Assembly (NCBI RefSeq): GCF_900110025.1
Contig: NZ_FOCE01000001.1
Location: forward strand, 186,001-250,000
DNA length: 64,000 nucleotides
Direction of reading: 5' to 3'
Source: Gemmobacter aquatilis
GTDB lineage: Bacteria > Pseudomonadota > Alphaproteobacteria > Rhodobacterales > Rhodobacteraceae
Numbering within the stretch: position 1 is the first letter of the stretch; each line of letters begins with the position of its first letter. Below the pieces are notes generated by a model. The model had not been told where the DNA came from. It worked only from the letters and a program-made list of their open reading frames with translations, and searched no databases. Of the stretch, positions 26,504 to 38,085 are shown in pieces. The translations under genes and the position numbers were made by a program.

Positions 26504-27556
26504 AGCCAGACCAACGCAATCGAAGCCCGCCACACGATCAAGGCCTTCGGCCAGGGAGACAGCGCGCATCGTGCGTTGGATGACGTGTCGATCACCATCC
26601 GCAAGGGCGAGTTCTTCACGCTGCTGGGCCCCTCGGGCTGTGGCAAGACCACGCTGTTGCGGCTGATCGCCGGGTTCGAGATGCCAACGGCGGGCGATAT
26701 TCTGATCGACGGGGCCGAGGTGACGGACCTGCCGCCGAACAAGCGCCCGGTAAACACGGTGTTCCAAAGCTATGCGCTGTTCCCGCATCTGACCGTGGCC
26801 GAGAATGTGGGGTTCGCGCTGAAAATGCTGGGGCGGCCCAAGGCGGAAGTGGCCGAGGTGACGGCGCGGATGCTGGCGCTGGTGAAGCTGGAACATCTGG
26901 CGGGGCGCAAGACGGCGCAGCTTTCGGGCGGGCAGCAACAGCGGGTGGCGCTGGCCCGCGCGCTGGCGCCGCATCCGAAGGTGCTGCTGCTGGACGAACC
27001 GCTGAGCGCGCTGGACCTGAAGCTGCGCAAGGAAATGCAGGTGGAGCTGAAGCGGTTGCAGATGGAAACCGGCATCACCTTCGTCTTCGTGACCCATGAT
27101 CAGGAGGAGGCGCTGACGATGAGCGACCGGATCGGGGTGATGAGCGCGGGCAAGCTGCAACAGGTGGGCAGCCCGCGCGAGATCTATACCCGCCCGGTGA
27201 ACCGCTTTGTCGCCAGCTTCATCGGCGAGACGAATTTCCTGCCCGCCAAACCGGTTGCAGGCGGGGTGAAGCTGGGCTGTGGCGCGGTGGTGGAGGCCGA
27301 GGGCGAGGGCCATACGCTGACCGTGCGGCCCGAACAGTTGCGGCTGGTGGCGGCGAACGAGCCGGGGGCGATTGCGGCGACGGTGGAAAACCTCGTCTAT
27401 TTCGGCACCGATACCCATCTGAACCTGCGGCTGAGCGATGGCGAGGCGCTGGTGGCGCGGGTGCAAAGCCCGCCGACCGGCGATGCCGGTTTTGCCATGG
27501 GGCAGGCCGTGGGCGTGACCTTCCTGCCCGGCGCCGCGCGCCTGATCCGGGATTGA
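26501..27556 (+). CDS. Spermidine/putrescine-type ABC transporter ATP-binding protein
   Basis: The 351-residue ATPase has Walker [10 protein letters not shown] (residues 43-51), a Q-loop [17 protein letters not shown], signature [15 protein letters not shown] and Walker [15 protein letters not shown]-terminal TOBE domain from about residue 270 includes [11 protein letters not shown] and is typical of PotA/FbpC-type importers. It starts the operon for a complete importer (ATPase, two permeases, binding protein). Ligands of this family include polyamines, but the neighbouring amidase suggests an amine or amide compound instead (inference). Confidence 0.93.
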   Translation: MSQTNAIEARHTIKAFGQGDSAHRALDDVSITIRKGEFFTLLGPSGCGKTTLLRLIAGFEMPTAGDILIDGAEVTDLPPNKRPVNTVFQSYALFPHLTVAENVGFALKMLGRPKAEVAEVTARMLALVKLEHLAGRKTAQLSGGQQQRVALARALAPHPKVLLLDEPLSALDLKLRKEMQVELKRLQMETGITFVFVTHDQEEALTMSDRIGVMSAGKLQQVGSPREIYTRPVNRFVASFIGETNFLPAKPVAGGVKLGCGAVVEAEGEGHTLTVRPEQLRLVAANEPGAIAATVENLVYFGTDTHLNLRLSDGEALVARVQSPPTGDAGFAMGQAVGVTFLPGAARLIRD

Positions 27557-27561
27557 GCGCC

Positions 27562-28473
27562 ATGAGCCGTGCTGAAGACCGGCAGGCCCGCGCCTCCACC
27601 CGCAACGGCTGGCTTCTGTCAGTTCCGGCGCTGCTGTTGCTGCTGTTTGCGGCCAGCGGGCCGCTGGTGATCGTGATCGTCTATTCCTTCCTGACGCCGG
27701 GCCAGTATGGCAATGTCGTCTGGGGGTTCAGCCCCGATGGCTGGATCGGCGTGCTGTTCACCCGCGATATTTTCGACGACACGCTGGGGCTGGCGGATGC
27801 ACATCTGACGATCTTCTGGCGGTCGGTGAAACTGTCGCTGGAAACCACCGTGCTGACCTTTCTGGCGGGCTTTCCCACGGCCTGGTTCATCGCCACCCGC
27901 CCGCCGAAAGCGCGGGCGCTGTGGCTGTTTCTGATCACCATTCCGTTCTGGACCAACCTGCTGATCCGCACCTTCGCCATCAACGAGGTGCTGCGCAGCG
28001 AAGGGTTGATGAACACGGTGCTGATGAAGCTTGGGCTGATCAGCGCGCCGATTCAGGTGATGTATACCGATACGGCGGTGCTGATCGGCATGGCCTATGT
28101 CTATCTGCCGCTGATGGTGCTGCCGCTGTTCGCCGCGATTGACCGGTTCGACATGAAGCTGCTGGAGGCGGGGTATGATCTGTATGCCAGCCGCTGGCAG
28201 GTGCTGCGCCATGTGATCCTGCCCATCGTGAAGCCGGGGATCGTGGCGGGGTCGATCCTCGTCTTCGTGCCCTCGCTGGGCGCCTATGTCACGCCGCGCG
28301 TGCTGGGCGGGGGCAAGAACATGATGATCGGCAATTTCATCGAATTGCAGTTCACCCAGGGGCGCAACTGGCCACTGGGGGCGGCGCTGTCGCTGCTGCT
28401 GCTGATCGTGGTGATGGTGGCGCTGCTGGTCTATGTGCGCGCCGCCAACAAGGGGAGCAACCCGCATGGCTAA
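27562..28473 (+). CDS. ABC transporter permease (PotB type)
   Basis: The permease of 303 residues begins at the ATG at 27562; a TTG nine bases upstream overlapping the ATPase stop is possible. It has six hydrophobic helices and the EAA loop that docks on the ATPase, AGYDLYASRWQVLRHVILPIVKPGIVAGSIL, at about residues 205-235. The first helix (ALLLLLFAASGPLVIVIVYSFL) and the long periplasmic loop after it match PotB-like subunits. It overlaps the next gene by eight bases. Confidence 0.92.
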   Translation: MSRAEDRQARASTRNGWLLSVPALLLLLFAASGPLVIVIVYSFLTPGQYGNVVWGFSPDGWIGVLFTRDIFDDTLGLADAHLTIFWRSVKLSLETTVLTFLAGFPTAWFIATRPPKARALWLFLITIPFWTNLLIRTFAINEVLRSEGLMNTVLMKLGLISAPIQVMYTDTAVLIGMAYVYLPLMVLPLFAAIDRFDMKLLEAGYDLYASRWQVLRHVILPIVKPGIVAGSILVFVPSLGAYVTPRVLGGGKNMMIGNFIELQFTQGRNWPLGAALSLLLLIVVMVALLVYVRAANKGSNPHG

Positions 28474-29266
28474 GCGTTTTGACATCGCCCGCCTGCCGGG
28501 CTTTGCCCCCATCGCGCTGCTGTCCTTCGTGGCGCTGTATCTGCCGATCTTCACGCTGGTCGGCTATTCGTTCAACGCGGGCAATTCCGTCGCGGTATGG
28601 AGCGGGTTTTCGCTGCACTGGTATTCGGCGGCCTGGGCCAACGAGACGGTGAAGGCGGCGACGCTGCGGTCGCTGAGCATTGCCACGCTGGCCTCGGCCA
28701 TTGCCACGGTGATTGCCACCATGGCGGCCATCGGCACCACGCGCCGGCGGGCCTTCAAGGGGCAGACGCTGATCTATGTGGCGATCAACCAGCCGCTGAT
28801 GGTGCCGGAAATCGTGACCGCCGTGGCGCTGATGATCTTTTTCGGGATGCTGAAACAGGTGACCGGCTATCAGGGGCTGGGCTATCTGATTCTGGCGCAC
28901 GCGGCCTTCTGCATCCCCTTCGCCTATCTGCCGATCCGCGCCCGGCTGGAGGGGATGGACCTGAGCCTTGAGACCGCCGCCGCGGATCTTTACGCCTCGC
29001 CCTGGCAGACCTTTCGCCATGTCACGCTGCCCTTGCTGGGGCCGGGGATCGCAGCAGGGGCGATGCTGGCCTTCGTCATCAGTCTGGATGACGTGGTGAT
29101 CACCGAATTCGTGAAATCCGGCGGGCAGGACACCCTGCCCACCTACATGCTTGGCCAGATGCGCCGGGCGATCACGCCCGAGGTCAATGCGATTTCGACC
29201 CTGCTGCTGGGCCTGACCGTGGCCCTGCTGACCGCCTTCTTCCTGCTGACCAGAAAACGGGGCTGA
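28466..29266 (+). CDS. ABC transporter permease (PotC type)
   Basis: The 266-residue permease has six helices and the PotC-type pattern YSFNAGNSVAVWSGFSLHWY after helix 1. Its EAA loop is AAADLYASPWQTFRHVTLPLLGPGIAAG near residues 175-200, and SLDDVVITEF, a well-conserved PotC block, follows. Start is the ATG at 28466, eight bases inside the end of the upstream permease gene, so the two are probably translated together. It pairs with the PotB-like subunit. Confidence 0.93.
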   Translation: MAKRFDIARLPGFAPIALLSFVALYLPIFTLVGYSFNAGNSVAVWSGFSLHWYSAAWANETVKAATLRSLSIATLASAIATVIATMAAIGTTRRRAFKGQTLIYVAINQPLMVPEIVTAVALMIFFGMLKQVTGYQGLGYLILAHAAFCIPFAYLPIRARLEGMDLSLETAAADLYASPWQTFRHVTLPLLGPGIAAGAMLAFVISLDDVVITEFVKSGGQDTLPTYMLGQMRRAITPEVNAISTLLLGLTVALLTAFFLLTRKRG

Positions 29267-29305
29267 CCAACAGCCCGACGCCACATCCACCAACAGAGGA
29301 CTACA

Positions 29306-30334
29306 ATGAAAAAGTTGTTTACTGCCACGGCCCTTTTGCTTGCCTCCACCGGCCTTGCCAGCGCCGAGGGCGTTCTGAACCTGTATAACTGGGGCAATTA
29401 CACCAGCCCCGAGTTGCTGGCGAAGTTCGAGAAAGAAACCGGGATCAAGGTCACCGTCACCGATTACGACAGCAACGATGTGGCGCTGGCCAAGGTTGAG
29501 GCGGGCGGGCATGGGTTCGATCTGGTGGTGCCTTCGGCCAATTATGTGCCGATCTGGATCGAGAAGGGCCTGATTACCGAGCTGGATCTGGCGAAACTGC
29601 CGAACCACGGCAATATCGCGCCGGAATGGCAGGATGTTGCGTGGGATGCGGGCCGCAAGTTCACCATTCCGTGGCAGTGGGGGTCGACCGGGGTTGCGGT
29701 GAACACCAAGGTTTATGGCGGCGACATCAACACCGCCGAAATCTTCCTGAACGTGCCCGCCGAATTGAAGGGCAAGATCAACGTCGTGCCGGAGATGAAC
29801 GACATCGTTTCGATGGCGACAATGTGGGCGGGTGGCGAGCCGTGCAGCGAAGATACCGCTGTGCTGAAGAAGGCCCGCGATGCGCTGCTGGCCGCCAAGC
29901 CGGACTGGGTTGCGATGGATTACGGCGCCACCGAGAAACTGTCGAACGGTGATTGGGCGGCCTCGGTCAACTGGAACGGCTCGACCATGCGGGCGCGCGT
30001 CGCCACCAATGGGGATGTGCAGTATGGCTATCCGAAGGAAGGCTATCCGCTGTTCATGGATTCGGTCGCGCTGCTGAAGGATGCGCAGAATGTCGAAGAG
30101 GCCTACAAGTTCCTCGACTTCGTGATGCTGCCGGAAAATGCCGCGATGATTTCGGCCTTTGCGCGCTATGCCAATGGTATCGCCGGGTCTGAGGCGTTCA
30201 TGCCCGAAGACATGAAGACCGCGCCTGAAGTGGTGATCCCGGAACAGTTCAAGGCGGCGGGCGTGTTCCTGCCGACCTGCACCGGCAAATCGCTGGAATA
30301 TATCACCGCGATCTGGACTGAACTGCAGAAATGA
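29306..30334 (+). CDS. Spermidine/putrescine-type ABC transporter substrate-binding protein
   Basis: The 342-residue protein has a cleaved signal peptide (KLFTATALLLASTGLASAE) and the PotD/PotF opening VLNLYNWGNYTSPELLAKFEKETGIKV, followed by TDYDSNDVALAKVEAGGHGFDLVVPSANYV. Further blocks include IPWQWGSTGVAVNT and NGDWAASVNWNGSTMRAR. It contains two widely spaced Cys (CSED and PTCTGKS) that might form a disulfide in the periplasm. AGAGGA precedes the ATG. The ligand pocket should favour a cationic amine, but exact specificity cannot be read from the sequence. Confidence 0.93.
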   Translation: MKKLFTATALLLASTGLASAEGVLNLYNWGNYTSPELLAKFEKETGIKVTVTDYDSNDVALAKVEAGGHGFDLVVPSANYVPIWIEKGLITELDLAKLPNHGNIAPEWQDVAWDAGRKFTIPWQWGSTGVAVNTKVYGGDINTAEIFLNVPAELKGKINVVPEMNDIVSMATMWAGGEPCSEDTAVLKKARDALLAAKPDWVAMDYGATEKLSNGDWAASVNWNGSTMRARVATNGDVQYGYPKEGYPLFMDSVALLKDAQNVEEAYKFLDFVMLPENAAMISAFARYANGIAGSEAFMPEDMKTAPEVVIPEQFKAAGVFLPTCTGKSLEYITAIWTELQK

Positions 30335-30342
30335 TCTGACAC

Positions 30343-30367
30343 GGGCGGGCCTGTGACGGGCCCGCCC
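30343..30367 (+). terminator. Hairpin after the ABC binding-protein gene
   Basis: GGGCGGGCC and GGCCCGCCC form a 9-bp stem around a seven-base loop, followed by the pyrimidine-rich stretch CCTTCCCTT. It lies nine bases after the stop codon and separates the importer operon from the amidohydrolase gene. Confidence 0.6.
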
Positions 30368-30386
30368 CCTTCCCTTCGGAATTCCC

Positions 30387-32041
30387 ATGACCGCCGACAT
30401 GATCCTGACCAATGCCCGCGTCCTGACGATGGACCGGGCAAACCCCCGTGCTGAGGCTGTGGCCTTGGCAGGCGGGCAAATTCTTGCCGTGGGCAGCGGG
30501 GCCGAGATTGCCGCGTTGGCCGGGCCTGCCACGCAGGTCATTGACGCGGGTGGGCGCACGCTGTTGCCCGGCTTCGTGGAAAGCCACCTGCATCTGGTGC
30601 TGGGCGGGGCCGAGCTGGCACATCTGCACATCGCCGGGCTGCACGGGTTCGACGCGGTGCGCGACGCCTTCCTGGCCTTTGCCACCAAGCACCCCGACCG
30701 GGCGCTGCTGATGGCGCAGGGGGCGGATTACGGCATTCTGGGCCGGCCGATGACGCGGCATGATCTGGATGCGATGATTGCCGACCGGCCGATTGCCGTC
30801 ACCTCGCATGACCATCACACCGTCTGGGCCAATACGGCGGCGCTGACGGCGGCGAGGTTGCTGCAGGGGCGTGAAACCCCGCATGGGCATGAGGTGGTGA
30901 TGGGGGCCGATGGCCTTGCCACCGGCGAATTGCGCGAGTTCGAGGCGTTCGGCCCGGTCATCGCGCTGGGTGGCGAGGCGCGGCTGAACCTTGGCATCGC
31001 CACCGGCGCCGAGCCGGACCCCTGGCCCACCGCCGAAGAACGCGCGGTGGACAAGGACAAGGTGGAACTGGGCCTGCGCCATTGCGCGGCGCATGGCATC
31101 ACCTCCATGGTGAACATGGATGGCAACCGCTTCACGCTGGAACTGCTGCGCGAGATGCAGGCGGAGGGCCGGCTGACCGCGCGGGTCAAGGTGCCCTTCC
31201 ATTTCAAGCCGCATATGGATCTGGCGGAACTGGACCGCGCCGATGCGATGACCCGCGATTTTGCCGATGACTGGCTGCGCTGCGGCTTTGTGAAGATGTT
31301 CATGGATGGCGTGGTGGATAGCGGCACGGCGTTCATGCTGAACGACTATCCGGGGATGCCGGGGCATACCTCTGACCCGCTGTTCGCGCCGGAGCGGTTC
31401 AAGGAGATCGCGACCGAGATCGACAAGCGCGGCTTGCAGATCGCGGTTCATGCGATCGGCGATGGCGCAGTGCGCACCACGATCGACGGATACGAGGCGG
31501 CACAGCAGGCCAATGGCACGCGCGACAGCCGCCACCGGATCGAACATATCGAGTTGATCGACCGGGCCGACATTACCCGCCTTGGCACGCTGGGCATCAC
31601 CGCCAGCCTGCAACCGCCGCACCCGCCGGGCGCGATGGACTTTCCGCTGCAACCGACGCTGGACAAGATCGGCAAGGACCGCTGGGCCGATGCCTATCTG
31701 TGGCGCACGCTGGTCGAGGCGGGGGCGCCTGTCGCCTTCGCCTCTGACTGGCCGGTGACGGATGTTTCGGTGCTGCGCGGCCTGCAGGCGGCGCTGACGC
31801 GGCAGCCTTACGCGGGCGCCACCGACGAGCGCCTGTCGCTGATGGACTCGCTGTATGCCTATACGGCGGGCGGGGCCTGGGCGGCGCAGTTGGACGATAT
31901 CACCGGGCGGCTGGTGCCGGGGCTGGCGGCGGATCTGGTGCTGATCGACGGCGATCTGGAGGCGGTGGCCGCGGAGGAGATCGGCGCGATGTCGGTCGCG
32001 CTGACAATCTGCGGCGGGCGCATCACCCATCGCGCGGGGAT

Positions 32042-32045
<4 letters not shown>
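30387..32045 (+). CDS. Amidohydrolase, YtcJ/NfdA-like (Amidohydro_3)
   Basis: The 552-residue metal-dependent hydrolase has the beta-sandwich start of the amidohydrolase fold (LTNARVLTMDRANPRAEAVALAGGQILAVG) and the metal ligands His67-x-His69 in LPGFVESHLHL. Later ligand regions are visible as SHDHHTVWAN, AVHAIGDGAV, RHRIEHIELI and ASDWPVTDVS, the last with the catalytic Asp. The usual family consensus D-x-H-x-H is E-S-H-L-H here. Characterised relatives hydrolyse N-substituted formamides. It follows the importer operon after a hairpin and may act on an imported amide, but no substrate can be named. Confidence 0.88.
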
Positions 32046-34559
<2,514 letters not shown>

Positions 34560-34609
34560 TTATAGCGGGCGGGGGGGGGAATGTCACGCCTTGGGCAGAA
34601 GAAATGCCG

Positions 34610-35230
34610 TCACCCCAGCGCGATGAACAAGCCAACCCCCACCAGCAGGATGCCGGAACCAAGGTTGAGCCGGTGAATCGCCTGCGGGCTGGCCAGCACT
34701 TGCCGTGCGCGATCAAGAAACAGGGCGAGGCAGAGGTTGCCCAGCATCGGCACCGTGGCCGAAATCAGCAGGATCGCCGCGATGTCCAGCGCGGTGACGC
34801 GGCTGAGGTCGAAGAAGCCGGGCAGCACCCCCATATAGAACAGGATCGCCTTGGGGTTGCCGATCACCGCCGCCACCCCCACCGCGAAGCCCGCCCACAT
34901 GCCGGGCCGGGTGAGCCGACTATCGGCCTGCAGCGTGGCGGCGGGTTTGCGGATGAGCAGCACCCCCATGATGATGAAGGTCGCCGCCGCCACCCAGCGC
35001 AGCGCATCCAGAAACCCGCCATAGACCGACAGCACCCAACTGAGCCCGAACACGGCACAAAGTGGCCAGATCAGATCCCCCAGCGCCACACCGACCGCCA
35101 GCGGCCAGGCGGCGGCAAAGCCACCCGACAACGCGCGCGCCACCAGCGCCACCCAGACCGGACCGGGGATGACCCAGAGCAACAACATCCCCCCTGCGTA
35201 AAGCAGAAGATCGAACGGGGCGATGGTCAT
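34610..35230 (-). CDS. LysE-family amino acid exporter
   Basis: The 206-residue membrane protein shows the LysE/RhtB translocator layout: an opening helix (DLLLYAGGMLLLWVIPGPVWVALVARAL) whose Pro-Gly-Pro sits where the family has its conserved PGP motif, then GVALGDLIWPLCAVFGLSWVL, a middle loop and three further helices. Members export amino acids or related metabolites. GGAG lies before the ATG. It is inserted with the VOC gene between recF and gyrB; its substrate is unknown. Confidence 0.88.
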   Translation of the reverse strand: MTIAPFDLLLYAGGMLLLWVIPGPVWVALVARALSGGFAAAWPLAVGVALGDLIWPLCAVFGLSWVLSVYGGFLDALRWVAAATFIIMGVLLIRKPAATLQADSRLTRPGMWAGFAVGVAAVIGNPKAILFYMGVLPGFFDLSRVTALDIAAILLISATVPMLGNLCLALFLDRARQVLASPQAIHRLNLGSGILLVGVGLFIALG

Positions 35231-35234
35231 AAGC

Positions 35235-35663
35235 TCACTCCGGCAAGGTCAGGCTGCCATCGGCGGCAAGCGGCCAGAACGGGTTCATCGCCAGTTCCCA
35301 CACATGGCCATCCGGGTCGGCCCAATAGCCGGAATAGCCGCCCCAGAACACCTTTTCGGGCGCCTTGAGCGCGGTGCCCCCGGCGGCCAATGCAGCGGCG
35401 AAGGCGGCATCAACCTCGGCCTCGGTGGTAAAATTCTGCGCCAACGTCACGGCGCCGGTGCCTAGTGTGGCACCCGGCCTGCCCTGATCGGCGGCCAGAT
35501 CCGCGCGCCCGAACAGGCCCAACACCGCGCCATGCATCTGGAAGAAGGCCACGCCGGGCTGGCTGTCCTTGTGTTCCTGCCAACCCAAGCGCGCATAGAA
35601 GGCGCGGGCGGCGGCAAGATCCGCCACGCCTAGGGTGATGAGCGTTACGCGCTGCGGGGTCAT
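35235..35663 (-). CDS. VOC (glyoxalase/bleomycin-resistance fold) protein
   Basis: The 142-residue protein consists of a single vicinal-oxygen-chelate unit: TLGVADLAAARAFYARLGWQE at the start and FWGGYSGYWADPDGHVWELAMNP near the end, which carries the metal-site Glu typical of the fold. The start overlaps the recF stop by four bases (ATGA), so translation is coupled to RecF. Metal dependence and substrate cannot be told. Confidence 0.9.
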   Translation of the reverse strand: MTPQRVTLITLGVADLAAARAFYARLGWQEHKDSQPGVAFFQMHGAVLGLFGRADLAADQGRPGATLGTGAVTLAQNFTTEAEVDAAFAAALAAGGTALKAPEKVFWGGYSGYWADPDGHVWELAMNPFWPLAADGSLTLPE

Positions 35664-36757
35664 GGCTGCACCTCGGTAATCATGGACTGGCCGCCCTCAT
35701 CGGCGACAAGGACGTTTTGCGCCCGCGCGCCCAGACTGTCAAACAGACCCGGCTCGGTACCGGTCATCAGCGCCTGCGCCCCAAGGGCGCACAGCTCGTC
35801 ATACAGCGCGGCGCGGCGTCCGGCATCCAGATGGGCGGCAACTTCGTCCAGCAGCAGGATCGGCGGGCTGCCCAGATCGGCAGACAGCGCGCGGGCATTG
35901 GCCAGGATCAGGCTGATCAGCAGCGCCTTCTGCTCGCCGGTGGAACATTGATCGGCAGCCACCCCCTTGGTGCTGAACACCGCCGCCAGATCGGCGCGAT
36001 GGGGGCCTGCCAAGGTGCGCCCGGCGGCCATGTCGCGCCGCCGCCCCTCGGCCAGCGCCTGCGCCAGATCCGCCGCCGCGCCCTCGGGATGGGTGATCGC
36101 CAGATCGGCGCGGGGAAAGGCGGTTTCCGCCCCGTCCTGCGCCTGCATCAGCCGTGCCACGGCCTCTGCCCGGTTGGCGGCGATCTGCGCGCCTGCGGCA
36201 GCCATCTGCGCCTCCAGCGCGCGATACCAATGCGGGTCGGCGACCTGATCCTTCAGCAGGCGGTTGCGGTCGCGCATCGCCTTTTCATAGGTCAGCACCG
36301 CCTCAGCATGATCGGGGGCAAAGCTCAGCGTCATGCGGTCCAGAAAGCGCCGCCGCCCCTCGGCGGCCTCGATCCACAGCCGGTCCATGCTGGGCACCAG
36401 CCAGACCATGCGGGTGATCCGCGCCAGCGCGGCCTGCGGCGCGGACTTGCCGTCAATGCGCACAAGGCGCGAGGCGCCCGGCTCGGCCCAGGTTTCCACA
36501 TCATGCGCGGCACTCAGCCCGGCCACACGGGCCGCCACCTTCCAGCCGATTGCCTCAGGCCGGCGCGCCAGATCTTCGGCGCCCGCCCGCCGCAAGCCCC
36601 GCCCCGGTGACAGCAGCGACACCGCCTCAAGGATATTCGTCTTGCCCGCCCCGTTCGCCCCGAACAGCGCCACGGGCCGCCCGTCAAACACCAGCCGCGC
36701 CGCGCGATGGCTGCGGAAATGCGACAGCGCAAGCGAGAGGATCGCCAGACCGCTCAC
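35660..36757 (-). CDS. recF: DNA replication and repair protein RecF
   Basis: The 365-residue SMC-like ATPase loads RecA at gaps with RecO and RecR. Walker A is GANGAGKTNILEAVSLL near residue 35, followed by the RecF block RGLRRAGAEDLA. The signature TGEQKALLISLILANA and Walker B ILLLDEVAAHLD come near the end. The start is a GTG at 36757. It follows dnaN after a 67-bp gap that holds a palindromic element. Clustering with dnaA/dnaN is the common bacterial arrangement. Confidence 0.96.
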   Translation of the reverse strand: MSGLAILSLALSHFRSHRAARLVFDGRPVALFGANGAGKTNILEAVSLLSPGRGLRRAGAEDLARRPEAIGWKVAARVAGLSAAHDVETWAEPGASRLVRIDGKSAPQAALARITRMVWLVPSMDRLWIEAAEGRRRFLDRMTLSFAPDHAEAVLTYEKAMRDRNRLLKDQVADPHWYRALEAQMAAAGAQIAANRAEAVARLMQAQDGAETAFPRADLAITHPEGAAADLAQALAEGRRRDMAAGRTLAGPHRADLAAVFSTKGVAADQCSTGEQKALLISLILANARALSADLGSPPILLLDEVAAHLDAGRRAALYDELCALGAQALMTGTEPGLFDSLGARAQNVLVADEGGQSMITEVQP

Positions 36758-36824
36758 ATGTTACACTTTCATCTTGGCAAAAATATCCCACGGGGGTCCG
36801 GGGGTGTGAAACCCCCGGGGCCGG
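36758..36824. repeat. REP-like palindromic element between dnaN and recF
   Basis: A hairpin (CCGGGGGT and ACCCCCGG, 36798-36818) is followed on the minus strand by CCCCCGTGGGATATTTTTGCC. I recall closely similar hairpin-plus-GGATATTTTTG strings as dispersed repeats downstream of many genes in Rhodobacterales. Only one copy is present in this window. It may also act as a terminator or attenuator for dnaN. Confidence 0.5.
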
Positions 36825-37943
36825 TCACACGCGCATCGGCATGACGACATAGACCGCCGACATGTCATTGCCTTCGCGCATCAGCGTCGGATCACCGGAC
36901 GAGTTGAACAGGAACACCGCATTTTCCCGATCCACCTGCGAAGCGATTTCCAGCAGATATTTGGCGTTGAAGCCGATCTCCAGCCGCTCATCCGCATAGG
37001 CCACGGCCAGTTCTTCTTCGGCAGCGCCGCTGTCGGGGGCGTTGACCGACAGGATCAGCCGATCCTCGTCCAGGCTCAGCTTCACCGCGCGCGAGCGTTC
37101 GGAGGAGACGGTTGCCACACGGTCCACCGCCTTGGCGAAATCGGAGGCGTCCACCTCCAGCCGGCGGGTGTTGTTCATCGGGATGACGCGGGTGTAATCG
37201 GGGAAGGTGCCGTCGATGACCTTGGAGGTCATGGTGATCGCCGGGGTGGCGAAGCGGACCTTGGTTTCCGACACGGACACCGCGATCTGCATCTCGTCAT
37301 CGTCCAGCAGCTTGCGCAGTTCGTTCACCGTCTTGCGCGGCACGATGACGCCGGGCATCCCCTGCGCGCCTTCGGGCAGCGGCGCGTCGATTCGGGCCAG
37401 ACGATGGCCATCGGTCGCCACGCAGCGCAGCACCGGGCCGGTTTCGCCGGTCGCGACATGCATATAGACGCCGTTCAGGTAATAGCGGGTCTCTTCGGTG
37501 GAAATGGCGAATTTCGCCTTGTCGAACAGGCGGCGCAACACCGGCGCGGGGGCCGAGAAATTGGTGGCATATTCGCTGCTGGCCATCACCGGAAAATCTT
37601 CCTTGGGCAGCGTGGCGAGGTTGAAGGTCGATTTGCCCGCCGTCACGGTCAACCGTCCCGCCGCGCCATCCTCGGCCAGCGTGACCAGCGCGCCATCGGG
37701 CAGCTTGCGCACGATTTCATGCAGCATCACTGCGGATACGGTGGTGGCTCCGGGGCGTTCGACCATGGCGGGCGCACGGTCCACCACCTCGATGTCCAGA
37801 TCAGTGGCGCGGAAGCTGACCTGCGCGCCCTCCGCCTCGATCAGCACATTGGCAAGGATCGGGATCGTGTTGCGACGCTCCACCACCGACTGCGCCTGTC
37901 CCACGGCCTTGAGCAGCGTGCCGCGTTCGATGCTGATCTTCAT
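36825..37943 (-). CDS. dnaN: DNA polymerase III beta sliding clamp
   Basis: The 372-residue clamp encircles DNA and tethers polymerase III. The start is taken at the ATG at 37943 (MKISIERGTLLKAVG), the usual DnaN N-terminus; an ATG 18 bases upstream is in frame but gives a non-family extension. The three clamp domains are evident from repeated motifs, including VERRNTIPILANVLIEA (domain 1), FAISTEETRYYLNGVYMH and ATDGHRLA (domain 2) and the C-terminal AVYVVMPMRV, which forms the partner-binding pocket. Confidence 0.98.
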   Translation of the reverse strand: MKISIERGTLLKAVGQAQSVVERRNTIPILANVLIEAEGAQVSFRATDLDIEVVDRAPAMVERPGATTVSAVMLHEIVRKLPDGALVTLAEDGAAGRLTVTAGKSTFNLATLPKEDFPVMASSEYATNFSAPAPVLRRLFDKAKFAISTEETRYYLNGVYMHVATGETGPVLRCVATDGHRLARIDAPLPEGAQGMPGVIVPRKTVNELRKLLDDDEMQIAVSVSETKVRFATPAITMTSKVIDGTFPDYTRVIPMNNTRRLEVDASDFAKAVDRVATVSSERSRAVKLSLDEDRLILSVNAPDSGAAEEELAVAYADERLEIGFNAKYLLEIASQVDRENAVFLFNSSGDPTLMREGNDMSAVYVVMPMRV

Positions 37944-37986
37944 CCCTGTCATCCCTTGCATTCTGCGGCCCGAAAGGGGCCAATCG

Positions 37987-38015
37987 GCGGGAAACCGAAA
38001 CTATCCGGTTCCCGC
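37987..38015 (-). terminator. Imperfect hairpin after dnaA
   Basis: GCGGGAAACCG and CGGTTCCCGC can pair with a one-base bulge around AAACTAT-like loop sequence, 70 bp after the dnaA stop on the minus strand and 44 bp before dnaN. It may act as an attenuator between the two genes. Weak evidence. Confidence 0.3.
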
Positions 38016-38085
38016 TGATCATCAAGCCTTTTCGCGGACTTTCAATTGCTTTGCACGGGCCGTCAAGCCCGCGCGCGCCAGCGGC

